From: JBBSOK01 sp965219125
GTDB lineage: Bacteria; Bacteroidota; Bacteroidia; Flavobacteriales; Flavobacteriaceae
DNA: 64,000 nucleotides
Reading direction: 5' to 3'
NCBI GenBank assembly: GCA_965219125.1
Contig: CBDCMO010000001.1
Location: forward strand, 62,001-126,000
Part shown: positions 1 through 7,807 of the stretch, piece by piece
Position numbering within the stretch: position 1 is the first letter of the stretch
How the letters are laid out: every line of letters begins with the position of its first letter
Notes under the pieces: model-generated
The model's database searches: none
The model's input: only the letters and a program-made list of their open reading frames with translations
What the model was told of the DNA's origin: nothing
Position numbers and translations under genes: made by a program

Positions 1-731
1 CTAACTAATTTTCCGTGTCCTAAGATCTGCAATTTTAAAGTAGAAGGATTTGGAAAATCAATTTCCAGTTTTTTATCGAAGAGAGCTAAAATACTATTTT
101 TAAAACTGGATTTTCTTTCATCTGAAAAGTAAAAAGCTTCTTCTTGAAGTTTCATTTTTTCTTTTGAAAGTTCCAAAAATTTTGCAGCATTATTTTGAGC
201 TAATACTGCGTGTATTTGATTGTAAGTAGTTGAGACTTCTTGTAACAAAACATTTAACTTCATATCTGATAAATTAATAGAATTTTGCCAGCCATCAAGT
301 TTAAATTGAAGTTCAGTAACTTCAAAATTTTTCTCCATTTCAAAAGTTTTACGATTTTTAAAGGCATCATTTACAAACTTTTTTTCTTTTTCGTTCCATT
401 TGCCAATTGGATTTTCGAATGTTGAGAGTATTTCAACTTTCGTTCTCAAATCATCTACCTCTCTACATTGTACGTTTAGGGCAAAAATATCCTGCGATTC
501 ACTTAAATCGAGCTCATCAAAATGGTATCTTGGTTTTAAAATGCATTTTAAAAAATAGCTCCCGTTTTCAAGTATTGCTTGGTTTATTGGTATTTCACCA
601 TTATATACACCATCCTTCGTTTGGGGTCCACTCCAGTTTACTAAAGGAACATCATTAACCCATATTTCGCCTGCACTTAATTCATAGGCATAAACAAAAT
701 AATAGGGTTTTTTAAAATTTCCGTATGTCAT
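1..731 (-). CDS. Unknown T6SS cargo-associated protein, candidate immunity (3' end cut by window)
   Basis: The minus strand is open from an ATG at 731 to the window edge, giving 243 codons without a stop, so the gene is real and its C-terminus lies outside the window. It starts 13 bp after the stop of the 889-residue effector gene, which places it in the same operon. The visible protein starts MTYGNFKKPYYFVYAYEL, has no signal peptide or membrane segment, and is rich in charged helices (residues 95-220), so it looks cytosolic. I do not recognise a family. Its position directly after a large effector is where immunity or chaperone genes sit in T6SS cargo operons; that role is inferred from context only. 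Confidence 0.75.
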   Translation of the reverse strand, partial: MTYGNFKKPYYFVYAYELSAGEIWVNDVPLVNWSGPQTKDGVYNGEIPINQAILENGSYFLKCILKPRYHFDELDLSESQDIFALNVQCREVDDLRTKVEILSTFENPIGKWNEKEKKFVNDAFKNRKTFEMEKNFEVTELQFKLDGWQNSINLSDMKLNVLLQEVSTTYNQIHAVLAQNNAAKFLELSKEKMKLQEEAFYFSDERKSSFKNSILALFDKKLEIDFPNPSTLKLQILGHGKLV

Positions 732-744
732 AATATCAATTTTT

Positions 745-3414
745 TTATATAAAGTATTTTTTGCCAAGATCAAGCGTACTAGAATCAATTATTACTTCTT
801 CTAAAGTATAACTAAACCCAAGCCAACTCCACCAACCAAATTCACCTTCTATCTCTGCAGTAATTTTGGCTCCAGAAAATTCAACTTTTGGCTGGCAATA
901 TAATCCCTCCTCGTCAGAATCTACCGTTAGGGAACCACCAACACCAATCTCTACAGCTCCTTGGACCCGAAGTATAAAAGTAGGTTTTTTTGAGTTGATT
1001 TTTCCAGCTTCTAAAGACATGCCCAGTTCAAAACGAATTGAAAAACGCCCACCTAAAACGAAGCCTCCTTCAAAACTTACACCTTCAATACTGTTAAATT
1101 TTAAACTTGGAAATGCCGCGTAAATTTCTCCGCTTAAAATCATGTCAAAATTAACAGTAGCACCTAAAGTTTCTACACCTCTTCTAAATTTATCAATTAA
1201 TTTAGCAACCGCTGGGCTTCCAGTAGTGGCAGTACCTGCTACAGCAATTGTTGCTGCAATTAAATCAATAGTTCCAGTTGCTCCAATTACCGGGTCGGCA
1301 GCTAGACCAATTTCTCCAACAGAGGCTATTTCACCATTTGTATTTGAGCCTTCAGCATACCACGAGATACCAATAGCAAATTTTGGATATTTTAGATCAA
1401 AAGACATAGGTACTCCAGTACGTCTTGCTGCAGCTTGAGCCCAAGTGCTTGCTGTGTCCAATACATTGACAATAGTAGAGACCGCTCTTGTAAGGTGTCT
1501 GATCTTTTGTTCAATATCTACACTAAATTTTCGAGTGGACGTTTTATTATTCCATTCAGCTTCTAGGCCAATTCCCCACTGAATTGGAACACCTGCACTT
1601 GGTGTAAGATTACCTTGATTATTTCTTCTATCAATTAAGCTTCTACTAACACCAGCGGCTCGAGCGCTCTCAAAGTGCTTAGCCCATAATTCACCTGCTG
1701 GCATATTTGTACCGTGCTCGTTTGAAACATTAATGGCAAACTCAACCGCAAATTTCCATTTTATGTCAGGATAGGCTTGGATAATCAGTGTCGCTTCATT
1801 TTTATTTGAATAATAGCGACAAGAATTTATATGAAAATTAAAATTATGGTGCCGCGCACTAGAGGGCCATATATATTGGAAAGGATAGTAATTGTTAGCG
1901 CTAGTTATGTTTGAAGTTTCGGGCAAAGGAGAAAAAACTCGATAAGTAAAGCTGTTACCAGATTTAGTAACCCTTTGACTATCTGGACTTAAAATTATAG
2001 TTTGAGCGATATGCTTATCTGTGGCTCTATAACAATCTGTTGTATTAAAACCTGGAATATCTACTGTAATGTTTGATCCGTGAGATCCACCTCCTGCAAT
2101 GACTTTGAAAATTATTGAATTTGCATCGTGGCCTTCAAAAGTAAAAGAAATATCTACCCGTCTTGCCTCAACATAAACCCGCTCATTTCGTCTAGCATAA
2201 TCATCGGGACTATTAATATTAAATTCTCCCCGACCGCGGCTAATTATACGACCACCATCTAGACCTCCACTAACAAAAAATGCTTTTACTGCGTCTCCCC
2301 GCATTTGGGATAACTCCTCATTAAAACTTCTGTCTCCTATTACACATGCATAACCGCTCATTCTCATCTGTGTACCTCTATGGTCTAGTAGAAAACCTAA
2401 AATATTGTTTAAAATAGTTTGTGATGCGGGCGAAATACTTGCATCATTAAAGTCGAAATACACGGTTCTATTTATAGTCTGTTCTGGTGCATTAATTCCT
2501 GTTAGTCTTTGATTGTTAAGTTTTCTACCATCACTGAAAATAGAAACAGTTTTTAATTCTACGTGACCATCTGTTTCTTTTGGAGTAGTAACATTAATCT
2601 CATCAAATTTACAAGGTTCAAATCTTTGTGCATTTACCTGTGCCCTATATACTCTTGTAGGCGTAAGGTTTCGAGATCTTTCCACTTGAGCAGTTACTAA
2701 TTCATTTTTAACATTTAAGTAAATGGCGTGGTTGGAATCGCCTAAATGGTCGCTAATATATGTATTACCTTTTTTTGCTCTTATGTAAAATTGTTCAATA
2801 TTTTCAATATGATTAATACGAGCCATCCACCCGGAAGTATTTCCTATTCGTAACAGAACTTCACCATTGGTAACTTGAACAGCAGTATATGTTGCAATAA
2901 TATCGTCATCACCCAATGCTTGGTTATAAACCTCTATGGTTATATTATCCCCATTTAAGCCTTCTGTATCTAACCATAAATAAACTATATGGCCATAACT
3001 AATATACGGTCCATTTTTTATATTACTACCATTTGGTTGTGTTCGCCATTGGCTTCCTTTAATAAGTTTAGTTGAACGTCCGTTCACGAACATACCCGCC
3101 GGATTTGTAAAATCTCGCTGACCAGAAAGGCTACCTTCAAGATAAAATTGGTAGGGACCGCTTAACTTTTTAGATATGGTGAAAAGGCAAGACCTTGAAT
3201 TAATTCTATTAATTATTGTTCGTCTATTGCTATTTTGTTGAATCCAATAAATGGGTCCATTTCTTTCTGCAGTAGTTGTACCTTCAATCCATTCCTGAAC
3301 AATGAATGTTGCTTGAACAGTTGCTGGAATAGTAACTTGAGTATTTATGGGATTTCTTCTACTACCATAATATCTTCCCTCAGACATTCTAACTTTCTTA
3401 ACTCCTCTAGACAT
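745..3414 (-). CDS. Large T6SS effector candidate with OmpA-like peptidoglycan-binding domain
   Basis: This 889-residue protein has no signal peptide. Residues about 317-420 match the OmpA C-terminal peptidoglycan-binding fold: VYFDFNDASI, then GYACVIGD, an LSQMRGDAVKAFF segment, and a closing DYARRNERVYVEARRV. The first 300 residues look beta-rich. The C-terminal part contains a small-residue hydrophobic stretch at about 725-765 (VIGATGTIDLIAATIAVAG) followed by alternating beta-type sequence, which could be membrane-active. It lies 6 bp after a DUF4280 (PAAR-like) gene and behind an adaptor-like gene, the same order as the proven-looking peptidoglycan hydrolase of the second module. I infer an effector loaded on the spike; the toxic activity is not recognisable. 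Confidence 0.65.
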   Translation of the reverse strand: MSRGVKKVRMSEGRYYGSRRNPINTQVTIPATVQATFIVQEWIEGTTTAERNGPIYWIQQNSNRRTIINRINSRSCLFTISKKLSGPYQFYLEGSLSGQRDFTNPAGMFVNGRSTKLIKGSQWRTQPNGSNIKNGPYISYGHIVYLWLDTEGLNGDNITIEVYNQALGDDDIIATYTAVQVTNGEVLLRIGNTSGWMARINHIENIEQFYIRAKKGNTYISDHLGDSNHAIYLNVKNELVTAQVERSRNLTPTRVYRAQVNAQRFEPCKFDEINVTTPKETDGHVELKTVSIFSDGRKLNNQRLTGINAPEQTINRTVYFDFNDASISPASQTILNNILGFLLDHRGTQMRMSGYACVIGDRSFNEELSQMRGDAVKAFFVSGGLDGGRIISRGRGEFNINSPDDYARRNERVYVEARRVDISFTFEGHDANSIIFKVIAGGGSHGSNITVDIPGFNTTDCYRATDKHIAQTIILSPDSQRVTKSGNSFTYRVFSPLPETSNITSANNYYPFQYIWPSSARHHNFNFHINSCRYYSNKNEATLIIQAYPDIKWKFAVEFAINVSNEHGTNMPAGELWAKHFESARAAGVSRSLIDRRNNQGNLTPSAGVPIQWGIGLEAEWNNKTSTRKFSVDIEQKIRHLTRAVSTIVNVLDTASTWAQAAARRTGVPMSFDLKYPKFAIGISWYAEGSNTNGEIASVGEIGLAADPVIGATGTIDLIAATIAVAGTATTGSPAVAKLIDKFRRGVETLGATVNFDMILSGEIYAAFPSLKFNSIEGVSFEGGFVLGGRFSIRFELGMSLEAGKINSKKPTFILRVQGAVEIGVGGSLTVDSDEEGLYCQPKVEFSGAKITAEIEGEFGWWSWLGFSYTLEEVIIDSSTLDLGKKYFI

Positions 3415-3420
3415 ATAATG

Positions 3421-3909
3421 TTAGTTTAAGGGTTCTAATTTATTGTCGTCTTTTATTTGATTTGGTTCAGAATTATCAACCATAGGATTTAATTGAGCTT
3501 GCACATCTTCGTCCGCATTTTTCAAGTTTTGGCTACTGGGTTCTGCAACTTGGCCGTGGGTCTTAAATTTCACCACTGGAGAACCTGCGATAGCGCAAAT
3601 ACCTTGACTATCCTCTGTTAGAATATTTCCACTATTTTTTAGGGTTACATCCTTATAAAAATCTTTCCAACCTGTAATGGCTGGTTGGCAAGGCTTATAA
3701 CTGCTTCCCATGGGCTGCAATTTACACTGACCAAAAGTCTTGTTTTGAAAAGGTTGTCCCAACTCCAAAGTGGTGCCAATTAGCTTTTGGCTGCCTTCCT
3801 TATCATTGGCGTATTCATATTCGTGTGATTCAACCTTTAAAATATCTGGTACAAAACCTTGAATACATTCACAAATTGCTCCTTGTACTACAACGTGTTT
3901 CTCACTCAT
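3421..3909 (-). CDS. PAAR-like DUF4280 spike protein (module A)
   Basis: The 162-residue product begins MSEKHVVVQGAICECIQGF and keeps the cysteine-containing short strands and the terminal CAIAGSPVVKF segment of the DUF4280 family, which is regarded as a PAAR-like tip for the VgrG spike in Bacteroidota T6SS and related contractile systems. The family core ends at about residue 115; the remaining 45 residues are a polar, acidic tail not present in the shorter paralogue at 19696-20082. It sits 12 bp after the LysM adaptor-like gene and 6 bp before the 889-residue effector, the expected position for a tip that carries the following effector. Confidence 0.85.
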   Translation of the reverse strand: MSEKHVVVQGAICECIQGFVPDILKVESHEYEYANDKEGSQKLIGTTLELGQPFQNKTFGQCKLQPMGSSYKPCQPAITGWKDFYKDVTLKNSGNILTEDSQGICAIAGSPVVKFKTHGQVAEPSSQNLKNADEDVQAQLNPMVDNSEPNQIKDDNKLEPLN

Positions 3910-3921
3910 AATCTTTTCTTT

Positions 3922-5094
3922 TTATGAAAATATAGAATTCCAAAATGATTTTTTTGCTACTTCTTCCCTTTCCATAATAATTTTTGAATGTCTTGCCACT
4001 TCATCGTCGGCACTTGCGTTTATTTTTGAAATGGTAATTGCAATAGATTTCGGTTCATTTAAATCTAAATTACAAAATATATATGCAAATTGAATACTAT
4101 TATCTTTAGGGTCTAAAAAATAAGATCCTTTAAAATCGCCACCAACCGTATTTACTTCTACAGATTCAATAGAGGGGAAGTAAAACTTGCTTTCCAATTC
4201 AATTTTGCTACGTAAGTCGGAACATCTTCCTTTAAGAAAAACTTTTATCCGGTTGTTTACAGAAAATTGTTCTGCCCGCTGGTCTAAAATATATGACACG
4301 TTTTTGGTGTTTGGTAAGATAGGAAAATCTATTTCCTTGCCGATATTGGTTTGATTGTCATAAACGGAATAAATATCATTGAAATAGGCAGTAAAAAACC
4401 AATCACTTTGTAGTCTGTGAAATAGATATTCTTTCTCTTCCAAAGATTTTTCGAAAAGATCAAAATAGTTTTCTGCTACTTCACCTTGAAAATATTGGAG
4501 TTCATTTTTTCTCTTATTGTTCCAACGGCTTAAAATTTCGGAATGATTGTGAATATTGATCAAGCGGGCGTTGTTATCAATTTCGAAAAGAACAGGGTAG
4601 AGGGCATCAGTGCAGGCAATTGCCATTTCATCTGCCATCAAGGAAGGTTCTTCGTCATTTATAAAGGTTTTCGAAATTTTATCTACCGAAACAAAAAGAT
4701 CGCCATCTTGATCTTTTGGATAAAACCGAACGCTCAACTTATATTTTATTGTATTTTTTTTTGTGCCATTTGTGATGGTTTTTAAAACGCCATAAATAAG
4801 GTTATTTTCAGATGGTGTAAATGGAAGTTTTCCGTGAAATTCTTCTTTAAGCACTTCTGGTTCTGCTTCATTACTGTTTGTCCAAATTTCTGTTCCGTTT
4901 CTTAAAATAAAACCTTCCGGCGGTAATATTATTTCCTTCAAATATTGCGGAAGCCGAAGCCTGATTTCATCTTGAATAGGCGCACGCTTGTTATGATACG
5001 CTTTGAGTTCTTCCAAGTCCAATTTGTATTCTTGGGCGATAGAAGCTAAGGTGTCCTGTGACTTTACTTTGTATGCTCGGTAAATGGTTGGCAC
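3922..5094 (-). CDS. LysM-domain T6SS adaptor-like protein
   Basis: Residues 5-57 of this 390-residue protein form a LysM module (YRAYKVKSQDTLASIAQEY ... EIRLRLPQYL). The rest is not a family I can name, but residues 150-250 resemble the 283-residue protein at 20095-20946: both have a segment of the type EI...INIHNHSEIL..W, then a run of charged helix and an aromatic stretch ending FNDIY or FNKLY. Both genes lie exactly 12 bp upstream of a DUF4280 gene. There is no signal peptide. I infer a cytosolic adaptor or chaperone that couples the DUF4280 tip and its effector to VgrG; the LysM could instead bind peptidoglycan after delivery. Confidence 0.65.
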   Translation of the reverse strand: MPTIYRAYKVKSQDTLASIAQEYKLDLEELKAYHNKRAPIQDEIRLRLPQYLKEIILPPEGFILRNGTEIWTNSNEAEPEVLKEEFHGKLPFTPSENNLIYGVLKTITNGTKKNTIKYKLSVRFYPKDQDGDLFVSVDKISKTFINDEEPSLMADEMAIACTDALYPVLFEIDNNARLINIHNHSEILSRWNNKRKNELQYFQGEVAENYFDLFEKSLEEKEYLFHRLQSDWFFTAYFNDIYSVYDNQTNIGKEIDFPILPNTKNVSYILDQRAEQFSVNNRIKVFLKGRCSDLRSKIELESKFYFPSIESVEVNTVGGDFKGSYFLDPKDNSIQFAYIFCNLDLNEPKSIAITISKINASADDEVARHSKIIMEREEVAKKSFWNSIFS

Positions 5095-5105
5095 TTTTTA
5101 TTACA

Positions 5106-5653
5106 TTATATAATTATAATTAACATATAAAAGTTTTCATTCTTTAACCTCCTATAGGTGGAATAGTCCATAATGCAGCAATCCCCACAATTCCCGGTCT
5201 CTGTGTAAAATGATTCTTTTACAGAAGTGGTGACAATAGTTTTTGGGTTGGTTTACAAATTAAAAATATTTCTAGCAGGTACACAATTCATCTTACCTTG
5301 AAGATAAAGTTCTGTCTATCCAAATTGCTCATATTCATTATTGCCTTTTTCCAAATTGTATAAAAATTGTCGTATTGTAATTTTTTCTTCTTTTTCATCG
5401 CCTTCAAGAGTCATTTTACAACGCACTGGATCAAATTTTGCAGAAATTTCCTCAATATTAGCATCTGAAATTCGATCAGTTATATCATATTTTTTTGATA
5501 ATAATTCTGTGTCTACTGCTGTTGCTAACTCCATTCGGTATTTACCGCTCCAAATATCAACTTTATTATTTTTTAAATTTTGAACAGTACTGTTTTGACC
5601 GAATAGGCTGTTTAAAAAACAAGCAAAAATGAATATGGTACGTAATTTTTCAT
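5106..5653 (-). pseudogene. Degraded exported protein gene in an immunity position
   Basis: The ATG at 5653 is out of frame with the obvious coding frame by one base: adding one A to the five-A run at 5646-5650 gives MKKLRTIFIFACFLNSLFGQ, a standard signal peptide. The coding frame then continues (GKYRMELATAVDTELLSKKY) to an internal TAG at 5316-5318, reads on in the same frame to a TAA at 5253-5255, and ends at 5106. Text between the stops still looks like protein (VKESFYTETGNCGDCCIMDY). Three lesions make a sequencing slip an unlikely explanation for the whole. The intact downstream part between 5316 and 5534 might still be expressed as a 72-residue fragment. It lies between the exported gene at 5757-6323 and the LysM adaptor. 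Confidence 0.7.
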
Positions 5654-5756
5654 TGTTATAAATTGTATTGAATCAAATGGATTTTTATTTTCATCGGAGA
5701 TGGAAATAAAAGTATCCTTCGGTTTTAAATTCTATGTACGGTAAATGGTTGTCAAA

Positions 5757-6323
5757 TTAGTTCAATAATTTTTTCTTTTTTATTAAACAATTTATATAGT
5801 TTTCAAATTCTTTTGTCATTTGGCCAAGGTATAGGCACGGATTATAAATATTGCCATCTTCTTCTTGTACGTTTTTACAATTTTGTTTGCTAACAGATAA
5901 GTTTTTGGTATTTGGACTTATTGTTATGTTTTGAATGACTGAGTTGTTTCTGTAAAAATTGATTACAATATTCGTATTACTGTCCATTGAATAAATGGGT
6001 ATTGTTTTTTTTTGTAAAATTTTTGTCAGTTCTTTTATTTCTTTTTTTGTTAATTCAGCTTCTCCTAATATTTTAGTCTTTTCGTTTCCATTTTCATTAA
6101 ATTCTGTATTTGATGTTTTCTCCAAACTATCTAAAGGCACTAATTTTGTAGGTGGCGTGGGAGAAGATGTTCTATCAAAAATAGAAAAATAGGAAATAGT
6201 TACCTTATCAAACTCTCCATTATCAAAAAAATCGATGGACGAAGATTGTTGCGCATAAATATTTGTTACACACAAGAAAAATATAAGAATTGGGATGTAG
6301 TTTTTCATTGGATTAAATTTCAT
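5757..6323 (-). CDS. Exported hypothetical protein, candidate immunity
   Basis: The 188-residue product carries a signal peptide (MKNYIPILIFFLCVTNIYAQ, cleavage after AQ) and no lipobox, so it should be periplasmic or surface-exposed. Translation may begin at 6323 or at the ATG at 6308, which places the signal peptide at the very N-terminus. The body contains an acidic region and the pair Cys-Lys...Pro-Cys near the C-terminus (KQNCKNV, YNPCLYLGQM). No family is recognised. It begins 3 bp after the stop of the putative effector at 6327-7358, so I infer that it is the cognate immunity protein acting in the periplasm. Confidence 0.65.
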   Translation of the reverse strand: MKFNPMKNYIPILIFFLCVTNIYAQQSSSIDFFDNGEFDKVTISYFSIFDRTSSPTPPTKLVPLDSLEKTSNTEFNENGNEKTKILGEAELTKKEIKELTKILQKKTIPIYSMDSNTNIVINFYRNNSVIQNITISPNTKNLSVSKQNCKNVQEEDGNIYNPCLYLGQMTKEFENYINCLIKKKKLLN

Positions 6324-6326
6324 TCT

Positions 6327-7358
6327 TTATGTTGCCAATTTATAGATTTTTTCAAATTCTGAACGGTTATAAATTCCATAATTTTCTGAATCTACCTTAA
6401 CTTTCAAATGTGTTTTATAGAAATCTATATTTTGCTGGGTCTTACTGCTTATTTTAAAAGAAGGTGTAATTTCGGCATATGTTGCAGGTAATGCGGCATG
6501 AACAATAATGTTTGCATAATATGCCAAGTGTGCACCATAAACACCTATGTAATCAAAAGCTGCGATGGCTTTTATTTGTTTAAATGTGAGATCAATTTTT
6601 TCATCAACTTTAAACTTTGTTTGAAGTATGCTATTTATAAAGCCAATTAAATCTAATTCTTCTCCATTGAGATTAAAAGCAAAATGTTTTGAGGAATAGC
6701 TAAAGATTTCGGTATCGGCAATTTGTGAATTTTTATATTTTGGATTTTTTCTTAATCTAGAATAAAGAGCATTTGATAATGGCGGGAAACTACAGCCCCA
6801 TATTTTCACATAACCGTTGGCATTTGTTGCTGCGGTAAATTTTGAAGCTACTTTAGGAATTTCTTTTTTACGCATGTCAATATCTACAGGATCTGTTTCG
6901 AAGGTATCGGCCAAAATTGGTCCATTCCAATACGCATGTGAAAATATGTGCATCTCCATCATTGATTTCGAATAATTTGAACCTATTTCACCAACTATAT
7001 TATAAATTGTGTTTTTAGTAATGTAATTGGTTTTACCCAAGCTGTCAAATATGTGGCCCGAATAATTCGCCTTCGTTATTTTTTCATAATCAGTTATCTT
7101 CTCAGTAACTTTTCCTTCATCTTTTTCTATTCGGGTTATTTTCCCAGGAAGTATATCAATTAAATAAATTATTTGAATTTCTTCGTTATTTGCTAATGCA
7201 TCAATTCGTTTTTTCTCAATTAACGCATATTTGTTAAAAGACCATATATCATGATAGTCAAGCCCAGATACAAGAACATAACTTTTCACTGGTTTTATAA
7301 GGATATCTTCCCGTTCTTTTACCACATACTCTCCAAATCTAACTTTCACATCCGCCAT
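6327..7358 (-). CDS. Putative T6SS effector with MADVKVRFGEY leader, unknown activity
   Basis: This 343-residue protein shares its first eleven residues, MADVKVRFGEY, with the metallopeptidase effector at 7808-9016, after which the two are unrelated. It has no signal peptide. Two conserved-looking pieces stand out: a hydrophobic strand ending in histidine (MEMHIFSHAYWNGP, His137/His141) and another ending in cysteine (VKIWGCSFPP, Cys189). That strand-His, strand-Cys order is the layout of clan CD cysteine peptidases (caspase, gingipain, CHAT), but the similarity is too thin to name the enzyme. It is followed by an exported candidate immunity gene. I infer an exchangeable effector cassette. 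Confidence 0.6.
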   Translation of the reverse strand: MADVKVRFGEYVVKEREDILIKPVKSYVLVSGLDYHDIWSFNKYALIEKKRIDALANNEEIQIIYLIDILPGKITRIEKDEGKVTEKITDYEKITKANYSGHIFDSLGKTNYITKNTIYNIVGEIGSNYSKSMMEMHIFSHAYWNGPILADTFETDPVDIDMRKKEIPKVASKFTAATNANGYVKIWGCSFPPLSNALYSRLRKNPKYKNSQIADTEIFSYSSKHFAFNLNGEELDLIGFINSILQTKFKVDEKIDLTFKQIKAIAAFDYIGVYGAHLAYYANIIVHAALPATYAEITPSFKISSKTQQNIDFYKTHLKVKVDSENYGIYNRSEFEKIYKLAT

Positions 7359-7401
7359 TGCTTATCACTTTTTTGTTGCTTGCCAATATTATGTTGCCAT
7401 C
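7326..7401 (-). repeat. 76-bp direct repeat at the 5' edge of an effector cassette (copy 1)
   Basis: The segment matches 8984-9059 at 71 of 76 positions. It covers the last codons of a small conserved ORF (DGNITLASNKKVISNGG type) and the first codons of the effector leader MADVKVRFGEY. In this copy the small ORF is only a remnant: it reads in the frame directly after the stop of the lipoprotein gene at 7441-7806, without its own start. This is the scar expected if a cassette was inserted by recombination in this segment. Confidence 0.8.
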
Positions 7402-7440
7402 TGAGAAATTTATTGTTGACTTATCGCTAAAATTTCTTCT

Positions 7441-7806
7441 TTAATTTTTCTGAGGCATTAAGATGATAGAATCAAACCTAACTGTTGTGTCTTTATCAAT
7501 GATTCTCTTTCCGTAAAATTGACTTATCAAGGTGTCAGAAAAGTTTTTTTTACGTAATAAAAATTGAATTAAGTGTTTTTGATCTGGAGTTCCTGTTTTC
7601 GTATTTTGTTTTAATATGAAATGTCCTTTAGTATCGCTATGGGTTTCAACTTCATAATCTTTTCCGTTCCATGTTAATATTTCTACTCCTTCAATTTGTT
7701 TAGATTTTATATCATATATATTGCCTTCAATCTTTGGTCTGCTTATATTTACAGAGCAAGAAGCCAAAATGACTATCGATAATATTATAATTATCAGTTT
7801 TTTCAT
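7441..7806 (-). CDS. Lipoprotein, candidate immunity to the HEIGH metallopeptidase effector
   Basis: The 121-residue product has a lipoprotein signal (MKKLIIIILSIVILASC, Cys17). The mature part (IEGNIYDIKSKQIEGVEILTW ... SDTKGHFILKQN) resembles a carboxypeptidase-regulatory-like or transthyretin-type beta-sandwich. The gene starts one base after the stop of the metallopeptidase gene at 7808-9016. A membrane-anchored periplasmic lipoprotein encoded directly behind a toxin is the usual form of immunity against an envelope-acting T6SS effector, and that is my inference here. Confidence 0.7.
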   Translation of the reverse strand: MKKLIIIILSIVILASCSVNISRPKIEGNIYDIKSKQIEGVEILTWNGKDYEVETHSDTKGHFILKQNTKTGTPDQKHLIQFLLRKKNFSDTLISQFYGKRIIDKDTTVRFDSIILMPQKN

Positions 7807-7807
7807 A

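Noticed and set aside
407..658. An 83-codon plus-strand open frame near the left edge.
   Set aside because: It is antisense to the long minus-strand frame 1-731, which fits the operon.
5148..5153. Perfect AGGAGG on the minus strand, followed by an ATG.
   Set aside because: The frame after that ATG has only six codons, and the stretch is part of the coding frame of the pseudogene at 5106-5653. Bacteroidota rarely depend on this motif.
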